A stretch of DNA of 64,000 nucleotides, from positions 1-64,000 of the forward strand of contig NZ_JAAXPG010000015.1 in the NCBI RefSeq assembly GCF_012396365.1, given 5' to 3'. The DNA is from Nocardiopsis alborubida (GTDB lineage Bacteria > Actinomycetota > Actinomycetes > Streptosporangiales > Streptosporangiaceae). Positions 26,905 to 36,803 of the stretch are shown in pieces; the first letter of the stretch is position 1; each line of letters starts with the position of its first letter. The notes under the pieces were generated by a model. The model was not told the origin of the DNA. It ran no database searches and saw only the letters and a list, made by a program, of their open reading frames with translations. The translations under genes were made by a program, and so were the position numbers.

Positions 26905-27498
26905 AACTGCTGTCGTCTCCGATGCTGTAGTGCTCTGGCACGGATCCCGTTCGGGCCGTGGCACCAGAGCCTCTCACAACCCTGTCCAGGCACCGCTCCC
27001 GACTGTCAGCCGGACCAGGGCGGGCGCCGGAGGGAACCCGCGGGCACCGGCGGGGTGCGGCCGGGTCGACGCACGGACGGATCGCTCCGTCTTCGCCGGG
27101 TCCCGGTCCCGACCGGCTGTTCCCGCCCCCTGGGCACCGTGGGCACGTGCGCTCCGGCCAGGAAGACTCAGATCCCCGGCGTGCTGTGGGACGCCCCGTG
27201 GCTCCGAGCTCCCGCCCGTTCGTGGGGAGCTTTCTGCGCATGCTCTGGGTTCTGACCGGGCGCACGCTGACCTGGCGCCTGCCTGGGCAGCTCCGGCCCC
27301 CGCTACGCGGCACACGCGGCCGTCTGGGCACGTGTCGGAGTAGCAGCCGCCCTCGTGTCCACGGCCCTGCTTCAGGCCTCGATGATTACGACCGGTGATC
27401 ACTCGGAGGACGGTCGAGAGCGCTCCCCGGCTCGCTCGGACGCCCGGAAAATGTCAGCACCCCGCCATCACGGGGACCGGAGGCAACCGGCACGGGAA
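26905..27498. other. 594-base gap without a gene
   Basis: Open frames on both strands have no recognisable motifs and unconvincing composition. The region presumably holds the 5' region of the CNNM gene. It ends at the terminator downstream of mpa. Confidence 0.5.
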
Positions 27499-27527
27499 GG
27501 GGCCGACCGGAAGTTCCGGTCGGCCCC
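27499..27527 (-). terminator. Terminator after mpa
   Basis: A near-perfect inverted repeat GGGGCCGACCGGAA/TTCCGGTCGGCCCC spans 27499-27527, just past the mpa stop. A stem of about 12 bp with a small loop is expected. Confidence 0.75.
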
Positions 27528-27552
27528 TCAAGGCGCTCTCACAGCCGTGTTC

Positions 27553-29313
27553 CTACAGGTACTGGCCGGTGTTGGGCACCGTGTCGATGCTCCGCCCGGA
27601 GTCCGCGCCCTTCTTGCCCGTGACCAGGGTCCGGATGTAGACGATGCGCTCGCCCTTCTTGCCGGAGATGCGCGCCCAGTCGTCGGGGTTGGTGGTGTTG
27701 GGCAGGTCCTCGTTCTCGCTGAACTCGTCGACGCAGGCCTGCATCAGGTGCGAGACCCGGATGCCCTTGGACTGCTGGTCGATGAAGTCCTTGATGGCCA
27801 TCTTCTTGGCCCGGGAGACGATGTTCTCGATCATCGCGCCGGAGTTGAAGTCCTTGAAGTACAGGACCTCCTTGTCACCGTTGGCGTAGGTGACCTCCAG
27901 GAAGCGGTTCTCCTCGCCCTCGGTGTACATGCGCTCCACGACCCGCTGGATCATGGCGTCCACCGTGGCCCTGGCCGACCCGCCGTGCTCGGCGAGGTCC
28001 TCCTCGTGCAGCGGCAGGTCCGTGGTGATGTACTTGCCGAAGATGTCGCGGGCCGCCTCGGCGTCGGGCCGCTCGATCTTGATCTTGACGTCCAGGCGGC
28101 CGGGCCGCAGGATCGCCGGGTCGATCATGTCCTCGCGGTTGGAGGCGCCGATGACGATGACGTTCTCCAGGCCCTCCACACCGTCGATCTCGCTCAGGAG
28201 CTGGGGCACGATCGTGTTCTCCACGTCGGAGGACACACCCGAGCCGCGGGTGCGGAAGATCGAGTCCATCTCGTCGAAGAAGACGATGACCGGGGTGCCC
28301 TCGGAGGCCTTCTCCCGTGCGCGCTGGAAGACCAGGCGGATGTGCCGCTCGGTCTCGCCCACGTACTTGTTGAGCAGCTCGGGGCCCTTGATGTTGAGGA
28401 AGAAGCTCTTGCCGACGTCGCGGCCGGTGCGCTCGGCGACCTGCCTGGCCAGCGAGTTGGCGACAGCCTTGGCGATGAGCGTCTTACCGCACCCGGGAGG
28501 ACCGTAGAGCAGCACGCCCTTGGGCGGGCGCAGCTGGTGCTCGTAGAAGAGCTCCTTGTACAGGTAGGGCAGCTCGACCGCGTCGCGGATCATCTCGATC
28601 TGCCCGGAGAGGCCGCCGATGTCGGTGTAGGCGATGTCGGGGACCTCTTCGAGGATGAGCTCCTCGACCTCGGACTTGGGGATGCGCTCGTAGACGTACC
28701 CCGACCGCGACTCCAGCAGCAGCGAGTCGCCGGGGCGGATCGCCTCGTCGCGCAGCGGCTCGGCCAGTCGGACGATCCGCTCCTCGTCGTGGTGGGAGAT
28801 GACCAGGGCGCGCTCGCCGTCCTCAAGGATCTCCTTGAGCATGACGACCTCGCCGACGGTCTCGAAGGACTCCACCTCGACGACGTTGAAGGCCTCGTTG
28901 AGCATGACCTCCTGGCCGGGGCGCAGGCTGTCCAGGTCCACCGAGGGACTGACGTTGACCCGCATCTTGCGGCCGTTGGTGAAGATCTCGACGGTCTCGT
29001 CCTCGCGTGAACCGAGGTAGACGCCGAAGCCCGACGGCGGCTGGGCCAGCCGGTCGACCTCCTCCTTGAGCGCCACGATCTGCTCGCGCGCCTCCTTCAA
29101 AGTGGAGACGAGCCGTTCGTTCTGGCCGTTGGCGGCGGCGAGGCTGGCCTGTGCCTCCCTCAGCCGCTCCTCCAGCAGGCGTACATGCCGGGGCGAATCG
29201 GCGAGCTTGCGCCGAACCACGCTGAGTTCCTTTTCCATGTAGGAGACCTGGGCCGTGAGTTCTTCGACTTCACGGTCCCGGTCGCTCTGACGCTCGTCGT
29301 CGCGCTCAGCCAC
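27553..29313 (-). CDS. mpa: Proteasome-associated AAA ATPase Mpa/ARC
   Basis: Mpa (called ARC outside mycobacteria) is the hexameric unfoldase that binds Pup and feeds pupylated proteins into PrcAB. The 586-residue protein has an N-terminal coiled coil (about residues 10-85), two OB folds ('[32 protein letters not shown]'), then the AAA module with Walker A GPPGCGKT and pore loop '[11 protein letters not shown]'. Walker B is '[10 protein letters not shown]', followed by an Arg-finger region '[20 protein letters not shown]'. It ends in GQYL, the C-terminal Tyr motif that docks on the 20S alpha ring. I use GTG 29313, spaced 8 bases from GGGAGG; the GTG at 29322 overlaps that site. Confidence 0.97.
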   Translation of the reverse strand: MAERDDERQSDRDREVEELTAQVSYMEKELSVVRRKLADSPRHVRLLEERLREAQASLAAANGQNERLVSTLKEAREQIVALKEEVDRLAQPPSGFGVYLGSREDETVEIFTNGRKMRVNVSPSVDLDSLRPGQEVMLNEAFNVVEVESFETVGEVVMLKEILEDGERALVISHHDEERIVRLAEPLRDEAIRPGDSLLLESRSGYVYERIPKSEVEELILEEVPDIAYTDIGGLSGQIEMIRDAVELPYLYKELFYEHQLRPPKGVLLYGPPGCGKTLIAKAVANSLARQVAERTGRDVGKSFFLNIKGPELLNKYVGETERHIRLVFQRAREKASEGTPVIVFFDEMDSIFRTRGSGVSSDVENTIVPQLLSEIDGVEGLENVIVIGASNREDMIDPAILRPGRLDVKIKIERPDAEAARDIFGKYITTDLPLHEEDLAEHGGSARATVDAMIQRVVERMYTEGEENRFLEVTYANGDKEVLYFKDFNSGAMIENIVSRAKKMAIKDFIDQQSKGIRVSHLMQACVDEFSENEDLPNTTNPDDWARISGKKGERIVYIRTLVTGKKGADSGRSIDTVPNTGQYL

Positions 29314-29569
29314 GTCCGCCACCTCCCTATGAGGAACTACATCGGAGCCTACCTACCCTCGCCCTATTCCTAACCTCCCAGGGCCGGAGAGTGTCGTAGG
29401 CCTCATTTCCAGGTCTTGCGTCATCACAGGTCAGAGTGCTACCAGATGACTCGACGTAATGAGAACGTAACCTTTGGGTCCGGGCGCGGGCAAGGAATCC
29501 GCCCCTCCTGGCGATCCCTCCCCACCCACGTCAGCGGGCCTGCCCCGGACACGCCGAAGCCCGCCCGGA

Positions 29570-29589
29570 CGGGTCCCCGTGGGGACCCG
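29570..29589. terminator. Hairpin between trmI and mpa
   Basis: CGGGTCCCC at 29570-29578 pairs perfectly with GGGGACCCG at 29581-29589 (effective loop about 4). It lies in the 362-base gap between trmI and mpa and suggests mpa is not simply part of a trmI operon. No gene is seen in the gap. Confidence 0.5.
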
Positions 29590-29675
29590 CCGAAGACGCA
29601 CGGTGAGGAGGTGAGAAGCGGTGTGCGGCGTGTACGGGCGGGCTTGGGCGGTGGGCTCAGGCGGTGGGCCGTGAA

Positions 29676-30746
29676 TCAGCCGCGGGCGTCGTCCCCCGGA
29701 ACCCGCGGGGAGGCGTCGGCGGTGTCGTCCCCCGGGGTCTGCGGACCGGAGGCGTCGACCGCCCCGCCGGCGTCACCGTCACCGCGGGGCGCCTCGGGGA
29801 CCACCGCGTCGGTGGCCAGCGCCCTGACCTCCTCGGCCGGGGTCCCCTCCGTTCCGGCCGCGCGCCGGTCCTGCTCGCGCGCGGCGGTGAAGTCCTTGCC
29901 GTAGGCCCCCTTGGCCGGACGGCGGCGGCGCTCGGGGGCCTCAGCCCCGTCGGCCAGGCGGCGCGCGACCACCAGGAAGCCGGTGTGCCCGATCATGCGG
30001 TGGTCCGGACGCACGGCCAGGCCCTCCACGTGCCAGGTGCGCAGCATGGTCTCCCACGAGCGCGGCTCGTAGAAGCGGGGGTCCTCGCGCAGCTGCTCCA
30101 CCACGCGCGACAGCTGGGTGGTGGTGGCGACGTAGCAGCACACCAGACCGCCCGGGATGAGGGCGTCGGCGACCGCGTCCAGGCACTCCCAGGGCGCGAG
30201 CATGTCCAGGAAGACGCGGTCGACGTCGGTCTCGTCCAGCTCCTCCACCAGGTCGCCGACGGTGAGCTTCCAGGCCGGGTGCGGACCGCCGTGGAACCTC
30301 TCCACGTTCTTGCGGGCGATCTCGGCGAAGTCGGCGCGGCGCTCGTAGGAGTGCACCATGCCGCCCTCACCGACCGCGCGCAGCAGCCAGTTGGACATGG
30401 CCCCCGAGCCCGCCCCGGCCTCGACCACGCGCGCGCCGGGGAAGATGTCGGCCTCCACGAGCACCTGGGCGGCGTCCTTGGGGTAGACGATGGTGGCTCC
30501 CCGCTTCATCGACAGGGTGTAGTCGATCAGCAGGGGGCGCAGCGCCACGTAGGCCGTGCCGGTGTTGGAGCGCACCACACTGCCCTCGGGCTGTCCGATG
30601 AGGTCGTCGTGGTCGACCTTGCCCTTGTGGGAGTGGAAGGCGGCGCCCTCTCGCAGAGTGATGGTGTGCATGCGACCCTTGGGGTCGGTCAACTGCACGG
30701 TGTCGCCGTCGGTGAAGGGGCCGCGGCGGCCATGGATACCGGTCAA
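29676..30746 (-). CDS. trmI: tRNA (adenine-58-N1)-methyltransferase TrmI
   Basis: TrmI methylates N1 of A58 in the tRNA T-loop with S-adenosylmethionine. The 356-residue protein shows the N-terminal TrmI domain ('[12 protein letters not shown]'-like segment reading [20 protein letters not shown]), the SAM site '[20 protein letters not shown]', '[18 protein letters not shown]', and '[13 protein letters not shown]' with the catalytic-region Asp. The C-terminal 90 residues after about 265 are Ala/Pro/Gly/Asp-rich and probably disordered, which is longer than usual. It starts at TTG 30746, with weak GAGAG upstream. The gene is next to mpa in many actinobacteria (Rv2118c in M. tuberculosis), a conserved link of unknown meaning. 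Confidence 0.93.
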   Translation of the reverse strand: MTGIHGRRGPFTDGDTVQLTDPKGRMHTITLREGAAFHSHKGKVDHDDLIGQPEGSVVRSNTGTAYVALRPLLIDYTLSMKRGATIVYPKDAAQVLVEADIFPGARVVEAGAGSGAMSNWLLRAVGEGGMVHSYERRADFAEIARKNVERFHGGPHPAWKLTVGDLVEELDETDVDRVFLDMLAPWECLDAVADALIPGGLVCCYVATTTQLSRVVEQLREDPRFYEPRSWETMLRTWHVEGLAVRPDHRMIGHTGFLVVARRLADGAEAPERRRRPAKGAYGKDFTAAREQDRRAAGTEGTPAEEVRALATDAVVPEAPRGDGDAGGAVDASGPQTPGDDTADASPRVPGDDARG

Positions 30747-30936
30747 CGTCGCTCTCGTCTTCCCACGTCGCTATTGGTTGGCAGGGCGATCGCCCAGGGT
30801 ATCGGCCCCCCGGTACCGCGGCGAACGGGCGCGGTGCGCCCGCGCGTGCGAAAACCCCGCCCCCAGGGCAGTATTCAGCCTGACGGGCCCCCGACCGCGC
30901 CCGACCACCCACGAGGACCACGGGAGAAGACAACCC

Positions 30937-31725
30937 ATGTCACAGCTGACCACGGGGCTGGGAATCGACATCGGCGGCAGCGGCATCAAGGGCGCGCCGG
31001 TCGACCTGACCACCGGCGAGTTCCTCAGGGAGCGGACGAAGGTCCTCACCCCCGACCGCTCCGACCCCGCGGCGGTGGCCGAGATCGTGCACGGGATCGC
31101 CGAGCACTTCCCCGAGGCCGCGGGAATGCCCCTGGGCGTGACCTTCCCGGGCGTGGTGCAGGGGGGCGTGGTGCGCACCGCGGCCAACCTGGACAAGAGC
31201 TGGATCGACACCGACGCGCGGGCGCTGTTCGCCGAGGCCGCCGGCCGACCGGTGCGCGTGCTCAACGACGCCGACGCCGCCGCCGTGGCGGAGACCCGCT
31301 ACGGCGCCGCCAAGGGCGTGCCGGGGGTGGTGCTGCTGACCACCCTGGGCACGGGGATCGGCACCGCCCTGGTGGTGGACGGGCGCCTGGTGCCCAACAC
31401 CGAGTTCGGACACCTGGAGATCGACGGCCACGACGCCGAGACGCGGGCCTCCTCGGGCGCCAAGGAGCGTGAGGAGCTGTCCTACCGCGAGTGGGCGACC
31501 GAGCGGCTGCAGCGCTACTACCGGGTCGTGGAGGACCTGCTGTGGCCGGACCTGATCGTGGTCGGCGGCGGGGTCAGCCGCAAGGCGGACAAGTTCCTGC
31601 CGCTGTTGGACATCCGCACGCCCGTCGTGGCCGCCTCGCTGCTCAACACGGCCGGGATCGTCGGCGCCGCCCTGGCCGCCGCCGAGTCCGAGGCGACCCG
31701 AGGCGGCCAGGGCGAGCGCTCCTAG
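30937..31725 (+). CDS. ppgK: Polyphosphate glucokinase
   Basis: A 262-residue ROK-type sugar kinase matching actinobacterial polyphosphate glucokinase, which phosphorylates glucose using polyphosphate or ATP. Motifs are '[18 protein letters not shown]' (phosphate binding), '[20 protein letters not shown]', '[11 protein letters not shown]' with the catalytic Asp, '[32 protein letters not shown]', and '[14 protein letters not shown]'. The zinc-binding Cys cluster of bacterial ROK proteins is absent, as is usual for PpgK. ATG 30937 follows GGGAGAAG. It ends by overlapping the convergent DUF2000 gene by 4 bases (CTAG). Confidence 0.95.
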   Translation: MSQLTTGLGIDIGGSGIKGAPVDLTTGEFLRERTKVLTPDRSDPAAVAEIVHGIAEHFPEAAGMPLGVTFPGVVQGGVVRTAANLDKSWIDTDARALFAEAAGRPVRVLNDADAAAVAETRYGAAKGVPGVVLLTTLGTGIGTALVVDGRLVPNTEFGHLEIDGHDAETRASSGAKEREELSYREWATERLQRYYRVVEDLLWPDLIVVGGGVSRKADKFLPLLDIRTPVVAASLLNTAGIVGAALAAAESEATRGGQGERS

Positions 31726-32132
31726 GGGTGCAGCCGCAGCCCCCTGACCACCTTGTCCACGTCCGACCTGGGCCCGTGCACGGCCACGCCCACCAGGTCC
31801 AGGTCCGCGGCGGCCACCTCGCGCACGGCGGCGCGGTTGTCGTCGTCGTTGCCGGTGGCGAACAGCTGCTCGGTGTACAGCGCGGCGGCCAGGCCCCGGG
31901 AGCGGGCGCGCTCCAGCGTGCGGGCCAGGGTGCGCGCGTCCGCCCCGTAGACCAGCACGGGTTCGCGGAACATCGCCAGGTAGGTGTTGCCCGAGGCGTC
32001 CTCATAGGGCTTGCCGATGGAGCCGGGGCGCGCGTGCGCGACGCCGCTGCTGAGGAAGGCCGTCACGTTGAGCTTCTGCCAGGGGGCCAGGTCCCGGCGA
32101 ACGGCCACGGCGATCTTGGTGTCGAAACGCAT
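31722..32132 (-). CDS. DUF2000 family protein
   Basis: A 136-residue protein of the DUF2000 family: [30 protein letters not shown], then '[50 protein letters not shown]', and '[25 protein letters not shown]'. Members are small peptidyl-tRNA-hydrolase-fold proteins of unknown activity. It is divergent from an AraC regulator, an arrangement common for this family, suggesting that the regulator controls it. There is no clear ribosome site. The stop overlaps the ppgK stop in CTAG. Confidence 0.88.
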   Translation of the reverse strand: MRFDTKIAVAVRRDLAPWQKLNVTAFLSSGVAHARPGSIGKPYEDASGNTYLAMFREPVLVYGADARTLARTLERARSRGLAAALYTEQLFATGNDDDNRAAVREVAAADLDLVGVAVHGPRSDVDKVVRGLRLHP

Positions 32133-32224
32133 GGGTGTGAGGATGGCGCGGGCGCGGCCCCGCCGTCTTGGACGCTGGTGCGCGCGGGTACCGCCGGAGG
32201 CCGCGGGCGTCCGACAATGGAGGC

Positions 32225-33127
32225 GTGACAGGGGACTGGGCCAGGTACTGGCGTTCACCCGAGCGACCGCTGGAGGCGATGCACGCGCACTTCGAGCGGC
32301 ACGCCTACCACCGGCACAGCCACGACGCGTACTCGTTCGGGGTGACGGAGTCGGGCGTACAGGCGTTCAACTGCCGGGGCGGCGCGCACGCGAGCGTGTC
32401 CGGGACGGTGCTGGCGTTCAACCCGGACGACCCGCACGACGGGCACGCCGGGGCCGAGCCGGGGTTCACCTACCGGATCGTGCACATCGGACCGGAACTG
32501 GTGCGGGAGGTGCTCGCCGACGCCGCCGAGGGCCGTGCCGGGCTGCCGCTGTTCGCCGACCCGCTGGTGGAGGACCCCCGGCTGGCCCGGGCCCTGCTGG
32601 GACTGCACTCGGCACTGTGGCGGGGAAGCCCCCGGCTGGCCGTGGACGAGGCCCTGCGCGGCGCGGTGGTGGCGGTGACGGGCCGCGGAGCGGTCGGGCG
32701 GCCGGAGGTGGCACCGGTGTCGGACCCGGACGCGGCGCGGGTGGCGGCCCGGGTGGAGGCGGTGCTGCGCGAGCGGTTCACCGAGGACGTGGGCGCCGGG
32801 GAACTGGCCGCGGCCGCGGGACGGAGCCGGTTCGCGGTCTACCGGGCCTTTCGGGCGGTGCGGGGGATGGCCCCCAGCGAGTACCAGCGGCAGCTGCGGC
32901 TACGGCGGGCCCGGGACCTGATCGCGGCGGGGGCACCGCTGTCGGAGGCCTCCGCGCGGTCGGGGTTCGCCGACCAGAGCCACCTGACACGGTGGTTCGG
33001 CCGCTGCTACGGCATCACGCCGGGGGCGTTCCGCTCCGCGGACCGCGCGCTCTCAGCCCTCGCCGACGGACATGGACAGGGCGACCACGATCCGCCGCGC
33101 GGCGGCGGCGGTGTGCGCGACCGGTGA
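32225..33127 (+). CDS. AraC-family transcriptional regulator
   Basis: A 300-residue AraC regulator. The N-terminal cupin-like domain opens 'WARYWRSPERPLEAMHAHFERHAYHRHSHDAYSFGVTESGVQAF', typical of the AraC_binding group paired with DUF2000 genes. The C-terminal double HTH is 'VGAGELAAAAGRSRFAVYRAFRAVRGMAPSEYQRQLRLRRARDLIA' and 'LSEASARSGFADQSHLTRWFGRCYGITPGAF'. The start is GTG 32225, since the domain begins there; GGAGG is only one base from it, so a leaderless or weakly initiated transcript is possible. The 3' end overlaps the convergent hypothetical gene by 75 bases. Confidence 0.93.
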   Translation: MTGDWARYWRSPERPLEAMHAHFERHAYHRHSHDAYSFGVTESGVQAFNCRGGAHASVSGTVLAFNPDDPHDGHAGAEPGFTYRIVHIGPELVREVLADAAEGRAGLPLFADPLVEDPRLARALLGLHSALWRGSPRLAVDEALRGAVVAVTGRGAVGRPEVAPVSDPDAARVAARVEAVLRERFTEDVGAGELAAAAGRSRFAVYRAFRAVRGMAPSEYQRQLRLRRARDLIAAGAPLSEASARSGFADQSHLTRWFGRCYGITPGAFRSADRALSALADGHGQGDHDPPRGGGGVRDR

Positions 33128-33517
33128 GATGGGCACGCCCGCCAGCGCCGCGGGCAGCCCGTCCTGGAGCGGCCAGCGCATCCACCACCACAGGTCCCCG
33201 CGGTGTGGCCGCAGCAGGGCACGCTGGGGCCGGGCGCTGGGACCGGCGTCCACCGCCCCGCACAACCCGTCCTCACGGACCTCCACCCCGCGCGAGCGCA
33301 ACTCGGCGGCCAGCCCGCGCAGGGCGAACTCCATCAGCTCCACGCGGTTCACCAGCTCGGCCGTGCCCGGGTCGCGCCTCAGGCTCGGACTCCCCGCCAG
33401 CGGGGTCTCAACGGTCAACGGGACTCCCCTCCCCTTCCCAGACATCTCTGGGACCAACGACCCTTGCACTCTGCCGTATCCGGGGGCGAAACGGCCGGTC
33501 CTATGCGCATCACGCAT
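33053..33517 (-). CDS. Hypothetical protein beside XRE-TPR regulator
   Basis: An about 154-residue protein I do not recognise by function. It has a central helix 'GTAELVNRVELMEFALRGLAAELRSRGVEV' and an aromatic patch 'RGDLWWWMRWPLQDGLPAA', ending 'HTAAAARRIVVALSMSVGEG'. Similar WWW-containing proteins occur beside XRE regulators in actinomycetes. ATG 33517 has AGAAAGAAG 5 bases upstream; ATG at 33445 or a start at 33544 are alternatives. It is divergent from the XRE-TPR gene and overlaps the AraC gene tail-to-tail. Confidence 0.65.
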   Translation of the reverse strand: MRDAHRTGRFAPGYGRVQGSLVPEMSGKGRGVPLTVETPLAGSPSLRRDPGTAELVNRVELMEFALRGLAAELRSRGVEVREDGLCGAVDAGPSARPQRALLRPHRGDLWWWMRWPLQDGLPAALAGVPISPVAHTAAAARRIVVALSMSVGEG

Positions 33518-33575
33518 ACGGACTTCTTTCTTACACATAGCCACCGGCGCTGCCCGGAGTCCCTAACCTAAGCTC

Positions 33576-34913
33576 ATGCCCCAACCAGACGGCGTTCTCC
33601 CACCGGGCCTGTGGACACGTCCCCGTATGGCGGATGCCCTGGCCACCTGTGACATGGCGACGGTCATCGAGGGCGTGCGCGCGGCGCACGGCTGGTCCCA
33701 GGGTGACCTCGCCCGCGCGATCGACTACTCCCAGAGCTGGGTCTCGCGCGTGGTCAACGGCCAGCAGTCGCTGACCATCAGCCAGGTACACGACCTCGCC
33801 CGACGCCTGGACATCCCGCTGCACCTGCTGCGTTTCGGCGGCGGCGCGCCCCAGGCCCGTCCCGCCGAGAAGGGGGTGGACACCACGAGGCGCCGCGACT
33901 TCGGACGCGCGGTGGCCGCGGGAGCCCTGCTCACCGCCACCACCGCCGCCACGGTCACCGCCGGTGCGGCTCAGGCCCCGGTGGCGTCGGGCCCGTGCCC
34001 CGACACCGTCAACGAGACGACCGCGCCCTCCCTGCGCGCCATCACCGGGGGCCAGCGCCGCATGGACGCCACCTCCCCCTCCCGCCACCTGCTGCCCAGC
34101 GCTGTGGCGCACGTGCATCTGGCCGAGCAGATGCGTGGGCACTCGCACGGGACACCGTTCCACGGCGAACTGAGCGCCGCCGCCAGCGAGGCCTCCGGCT
34201 TCGCCGCCTGGCTGCACGCGGACCGGGGCGACATGGGATCGGCCAGGACGCACTACCGCACCGCGGTCATGCGTGCCCGCCAGGCGGACATGCGCCTGCT
34301 CGACGTGTACATGCTGGGCTCCCTGGCGGCCTTCGAGACCGACACCGCCGAGGACCACCACCTGGGCCTGGGACTGGTCCAGGAGGCCGAACACGTCCTG
34401 GGCCCCGCCGCCCACCCCACCGCCCGCGCCTGGCTCGCCTGCGTGGGGGCGCTCGCGCACGCCGGGAACGGGGACGGCGCGGCCGCCGCGCGCGCCCTGG
34501 GCCGGGCGGAGCGGGAGGTGGCCCGCTCCGCCAACACCGACCCGCCCTGGCCGTGGGTGTTCGCCTTCGACGAGACCAAGGTCGCCGGTTACCGCGCCCG
34601 GGTGGGCGTGCGGCTGCGCCAGCCGAACGACGCCCGGCGGGCCTTCGCCGAGGCGTTCGCGCCGAACAGCGCCAACCCCAAGCAGTCCGCGGTCCTCCAG
34701 GTGGAACTGGCCTCGGCGCACGCCGAGGCGGGGGACGTGGACGAGGCCTTCCGCCTGGTCCACGAGGCGCTGACCACGGGCGTCCGCTACGAGTCCGAGC
34801 GGGTCATCGGCCGGGTCCGGGCCTTTCGCCGCCAGCACTCGGGAACGCGGGCGCGCTGCGTGGCCGACCTGGACGACCGACTTCTGTCCCTGGTGAGCGG
34901 TATCACCGCTTAA
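33576..34913 (+). CDS. XRE-family regulator with TPR-like C-terminal domain
   Basis: A 445-residue protein. Residues 25-85 form an XRE helix-turn-helix ('VIEGVRAAHGWSQGDLARAIDYSQSWVSRVVNGQQSLTISQVHDLARRLDIPLHLL'). A short Ala/Thr-rich stretch at 107-130 (RRRDFGRAVAAGALLTATTAA) looks like a Tat-like or membrane-prone segment, a quirk seen in such proteins. The rest is helical repeats, with 'MGSARTHYRTAVMRARQADMRLLDVYML' and 'GDVDEAFRLVHEALTTG'. It probably senses a ligand through the TPR region. The SLOG-like gene follows after 38 bases on the same strand and is likely its partner. No ribosome site is clear before ATG, and TAACCT just upstream suggests a leaderless transcript. Confidence 0.88.
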   Translation: MPQPDGVLPPGLWTRPRMADALATCDMATVIEGVRAAHGWSQGDLARAIDYSQSWVSRVVNGQQSLTISQVHDLARRLDIPLHLLRFGGGAPQARPAEKGVDTTRRRDFGRAVAAGALLTATTAATVTAGAAQAPVASGPCPDTVNETTAPSLRAITGGQRRMDATSPSRHLLPSAVAHVHLAEQMRGHSHGTPFHGELSAAASEASGFAAWLHADRGDMGSARTHYRTAVMRARQADMRLLDVYMLGSLAAFETDTAEDHHLGLGLVQEAEHVLGPAAHPTARAWLACVGALAHAGNGDGAAAARALGRAEREVARSANTDPPWPWVFAFDETKVAGYRARVGVRLRQPNDARRAFAEAFAPNSANPKQSAVLQVELASAHAEAGDVDEAFRLVHEALTTGVRYESERVIGRVRAFRRQHSGTRARCVADLDDRLLSLVSGITA

Positions 34914-34951
34914 GGGTAGAAAAGCCGCGAAGCGATCATCAGGGAGGTTTC

Positions 34952-35425
34952 GTGATCCACATCGGAGTCACCGGTCACCGCGACCTGACCCCCGACGTGC
35001 AACGCACCGTCACCGCGCTGCTCACCGCCCACCTGGAACCCTACGGCTGCGAGATGGTGGGCCTGTCCTGCCTGGCCGACGGCGCCGACACCGTCTTCGC
35101 CGAGGCCGTCGTCGCGGCCGGAGCCCCGCTGGAGGCGGTCATCCCCGCCGCCGGCTACCGCGAGGCACTGCCCCAGGAACACCACCCCGTCTACGACCGC
35201 CTCCTGCGACAGGCCGTCCTCGTGCACACACTGCCCTACACCGAGTCCACGCCCAAGGCCCACCTGGAGGCCGGAAGGCTGCTCGTACGGCGCTGCGACC
35301 AACTGGTGGCCGTCTGGGACGGCCAGCCCGCGCGCGGCCCCGGCGGCACCGCCGACGTGGTGGCCTACGCGCGCTCGCTCTTTCGCCCGGTCTCGGTGCT
35401 GTGGCCCGAGGGCGCCCGCCGCTGA
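34952..35425 (+). CDS. SLOG-like nucleotide-binding-fold protein
   Basis: A 157-residue protein beginning MIHIGVTGHRDLTPDV, a glycine-rich first strand typical of SLOG (SMF/DprA-LOG) domains. It continues 'GLSCLADGADTVFAEAVVAAGAPLEAVIPAAGYREAL', with 'EAGRLLVRRCDQLVAVWDGQPARGPGGTADVVAYARS', the classic 'LV.AVWDG.PA.G.GGTA.VV' signature. SLOG proteins bind or process nucleotide-derived ligands and often occur in conflict or signalling systems (known for the superfamily, not shown for this gene). GTG 34952 follows AGGGAGG. The XRE-TPR gene is immediately upstream, so this could be the enzyme or sensor that supplies its ligand. Confidence 0.88.
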   Translation: MIHIGVTGHRDLTPDVQRTVTALLTAHLEPYGCEMVGLSCLADGADTVFAEAVVAAGAPLEAVIPAAGYREALPQEHHPVYDRLLRQAVLVHTLPYTESTPKAHLEAGRLLVRRCDQLVAVWDGQPARGPGGTADVVAYARSLFRPVSVLWPEGARR

Positions 35426-35511
35426 CCCGGCCCGGCGTCCGCCACCCGCGCCGCGCACCTCCGCCGCGAAGGGGGGAGCGGCCCCACCGGCACCGTCCGG
35501 CCCCAACCGGT

Positions 35512-36666
35512 TCAGCGTCCGCCCGAGACCACCGCGTTGACGTCCGCGGCCCTGAGCACCCCGCGCACCCCACCGCCCTCGTCCACCACCACGTACTCCG
35601 GCAGCGGATGACCCGTCAGCGCCCGCAACAACTCCTCACCCTCCAGCCCCACCGGCACCAGAGAATGCTCGGTCACCGCCCGGGACACACTCGACACCGG
35701 CACCCACGCCCGGCGCTCCGGTTCGATCGCCCCGGCCGCCGCCGGGTGCACCACCGCCGCGGGAACGCCCTGGACGTCGGTCACCACGACCTCCACCGCC
35801 TCCGCCTCCCGGGCCCGGCGCTCGGCCTCGGCCAGCGGCGTGTCGGCCAGCACCGTCACCGAGGAGCGGGCCAGATCGCGGGCGCGCAGACGCGGAATGC
35901 GCTCGCGCACCCGGGCGGCGCGCAGCGCGTCGGAGGCACCCATCCACATGAAACCGCCCAGGACGAATCCCCACACCACGCTCCACGGGCTGAGCCGCCC
36001 GCCCGCCCACCACGTGATCAGGAACGGCAGCGCCACCACCAGCAGGGCCAGCACCCGGCCGCCCCAGGCGGCGGCCACACTCCCCGCGAAGGGCCTGCCC
36101 GTCACCTTCCACACCCCCGCGCGCAGCAGCCGCCCACCGTCCAGCGGAAGACCCGGCAGCAGGTTGAACGCACCCACCAGCAGGTTGGCGATCCACAGCT
36201 GGAACAGCAGCTCACCCACCACGGTGCGCGGCTCGGTGAACAGGTACAGGCCGAACCCGCCCGCCGCCAGCAGCAGGGAGAACAGCGGCCCGGCGAACGC
36301 GATCCAGAACTCGCGGCCCGGCGTGGGCGCCTCGCGCTCGATCTCGGAGACCCCGCCCAGCACGTACAGCACGATGCGCCGGACCGGCAGGCCGTACATG
36401 CGCGCGACCACCGCGTGCGCCAGCTCGTGCACCAGCACGGAGGCGTAGAGCAGGACGGCGAAGACGAAGGCCAGCAGGTAGGCGGCGGGCCCCAGCGCCA
36501 GGCGGCCCTGGACGACACCGCCGTAGACCAGGGTGATCAGCGCCGCGACGATCAGCCACGAGGAGGTCACGTACACGGGGATGCCGAAGGGGCGGCCGAT
36601 CAGTAACCCCGGCCTGGCGGAACGGTCGCGGGGCTTGGGCGCGGATGGGTCACTACCGGTCGTCAC
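35512..36666 (-). CDS. Site-2 protease family membrane metalloprotease with CBS domains
   Basis: A 384-residue intramembrane zinc protease of the S2P/M50 family. 'LLYASVLVHELAHAVVARMYG' holds the HExxH-type motif (HELAH), and 'NLLPGLPLDGGRLL' the conserved Asp. Six or so helices occupy residues 20-245. Two CBS-like modules follow ('RDLARSSVTVLADTPLAEAERRAREAEAVEVVV' and 'RALTGHPLPEYVVVDEGGGVRGVLRAADVNAVV'). Related proteases cleave anti-sigma factors or other membrane proteins; the target is unknown. The GTG start at 36666 lacks a strong site. It is divergent from the RecB gene, and these two genes accompany trmI-mpa in many actinomycetes. Confidence 0.94.
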   Translation of the reverse strand: MTTGSDPSAPKPRDRSARPGLLIGRPFGIPVYVTSSWLIVAALITLVYGGVVQGRLALGPAAYLLAFVFAVLLYASVLVHELAHAVVARMYGLPVRRIVLYVLGGVSEIEREAPTPGREFWIAFAGPLFSLLLAAGGFGLYLFTEPRTVVGELLFQLWIANLLVGAFNLLPGLPLDGGRLLRAGVWKVTGRPFAGSVAAAWGGRVLALLVVALPFLITWWAGGRLSPWSVVWGFVLGGFMWMGASDALRAARVRERIPRLRARDLARSSVTVLADTPLAEAERRAREAEAVEVVVTDVQGVPAAVVHPAAAGAIEPERRAWVPVSSVSRAVTEHSLVPVGLEGEELLRALTGHPLPEYVVVDEGGGVRGVLRAADVNAVVSGGR

Positions 36667-36803
36667 ACCCCCAGACTACGGCTCGCCCGCCGCAACCGGA
36701 CGGCGCCCACACCCCGGCACCCCGCCGCCCCGGACCACCCGGTTCTCCACAGGCCGCCCTCCTCGCCTCGCCCCCTGTCGCGACCTTCTCATAGGCTCGA
36801 ACC

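Noticed and set aside
26974..27402. 142-codon minus-strand frame between CNNM and mpa
   Set aside because: Arg/Gly/Ala/Ser-rich low-complexity translation, no ribosome site of note, no recognisable motif.
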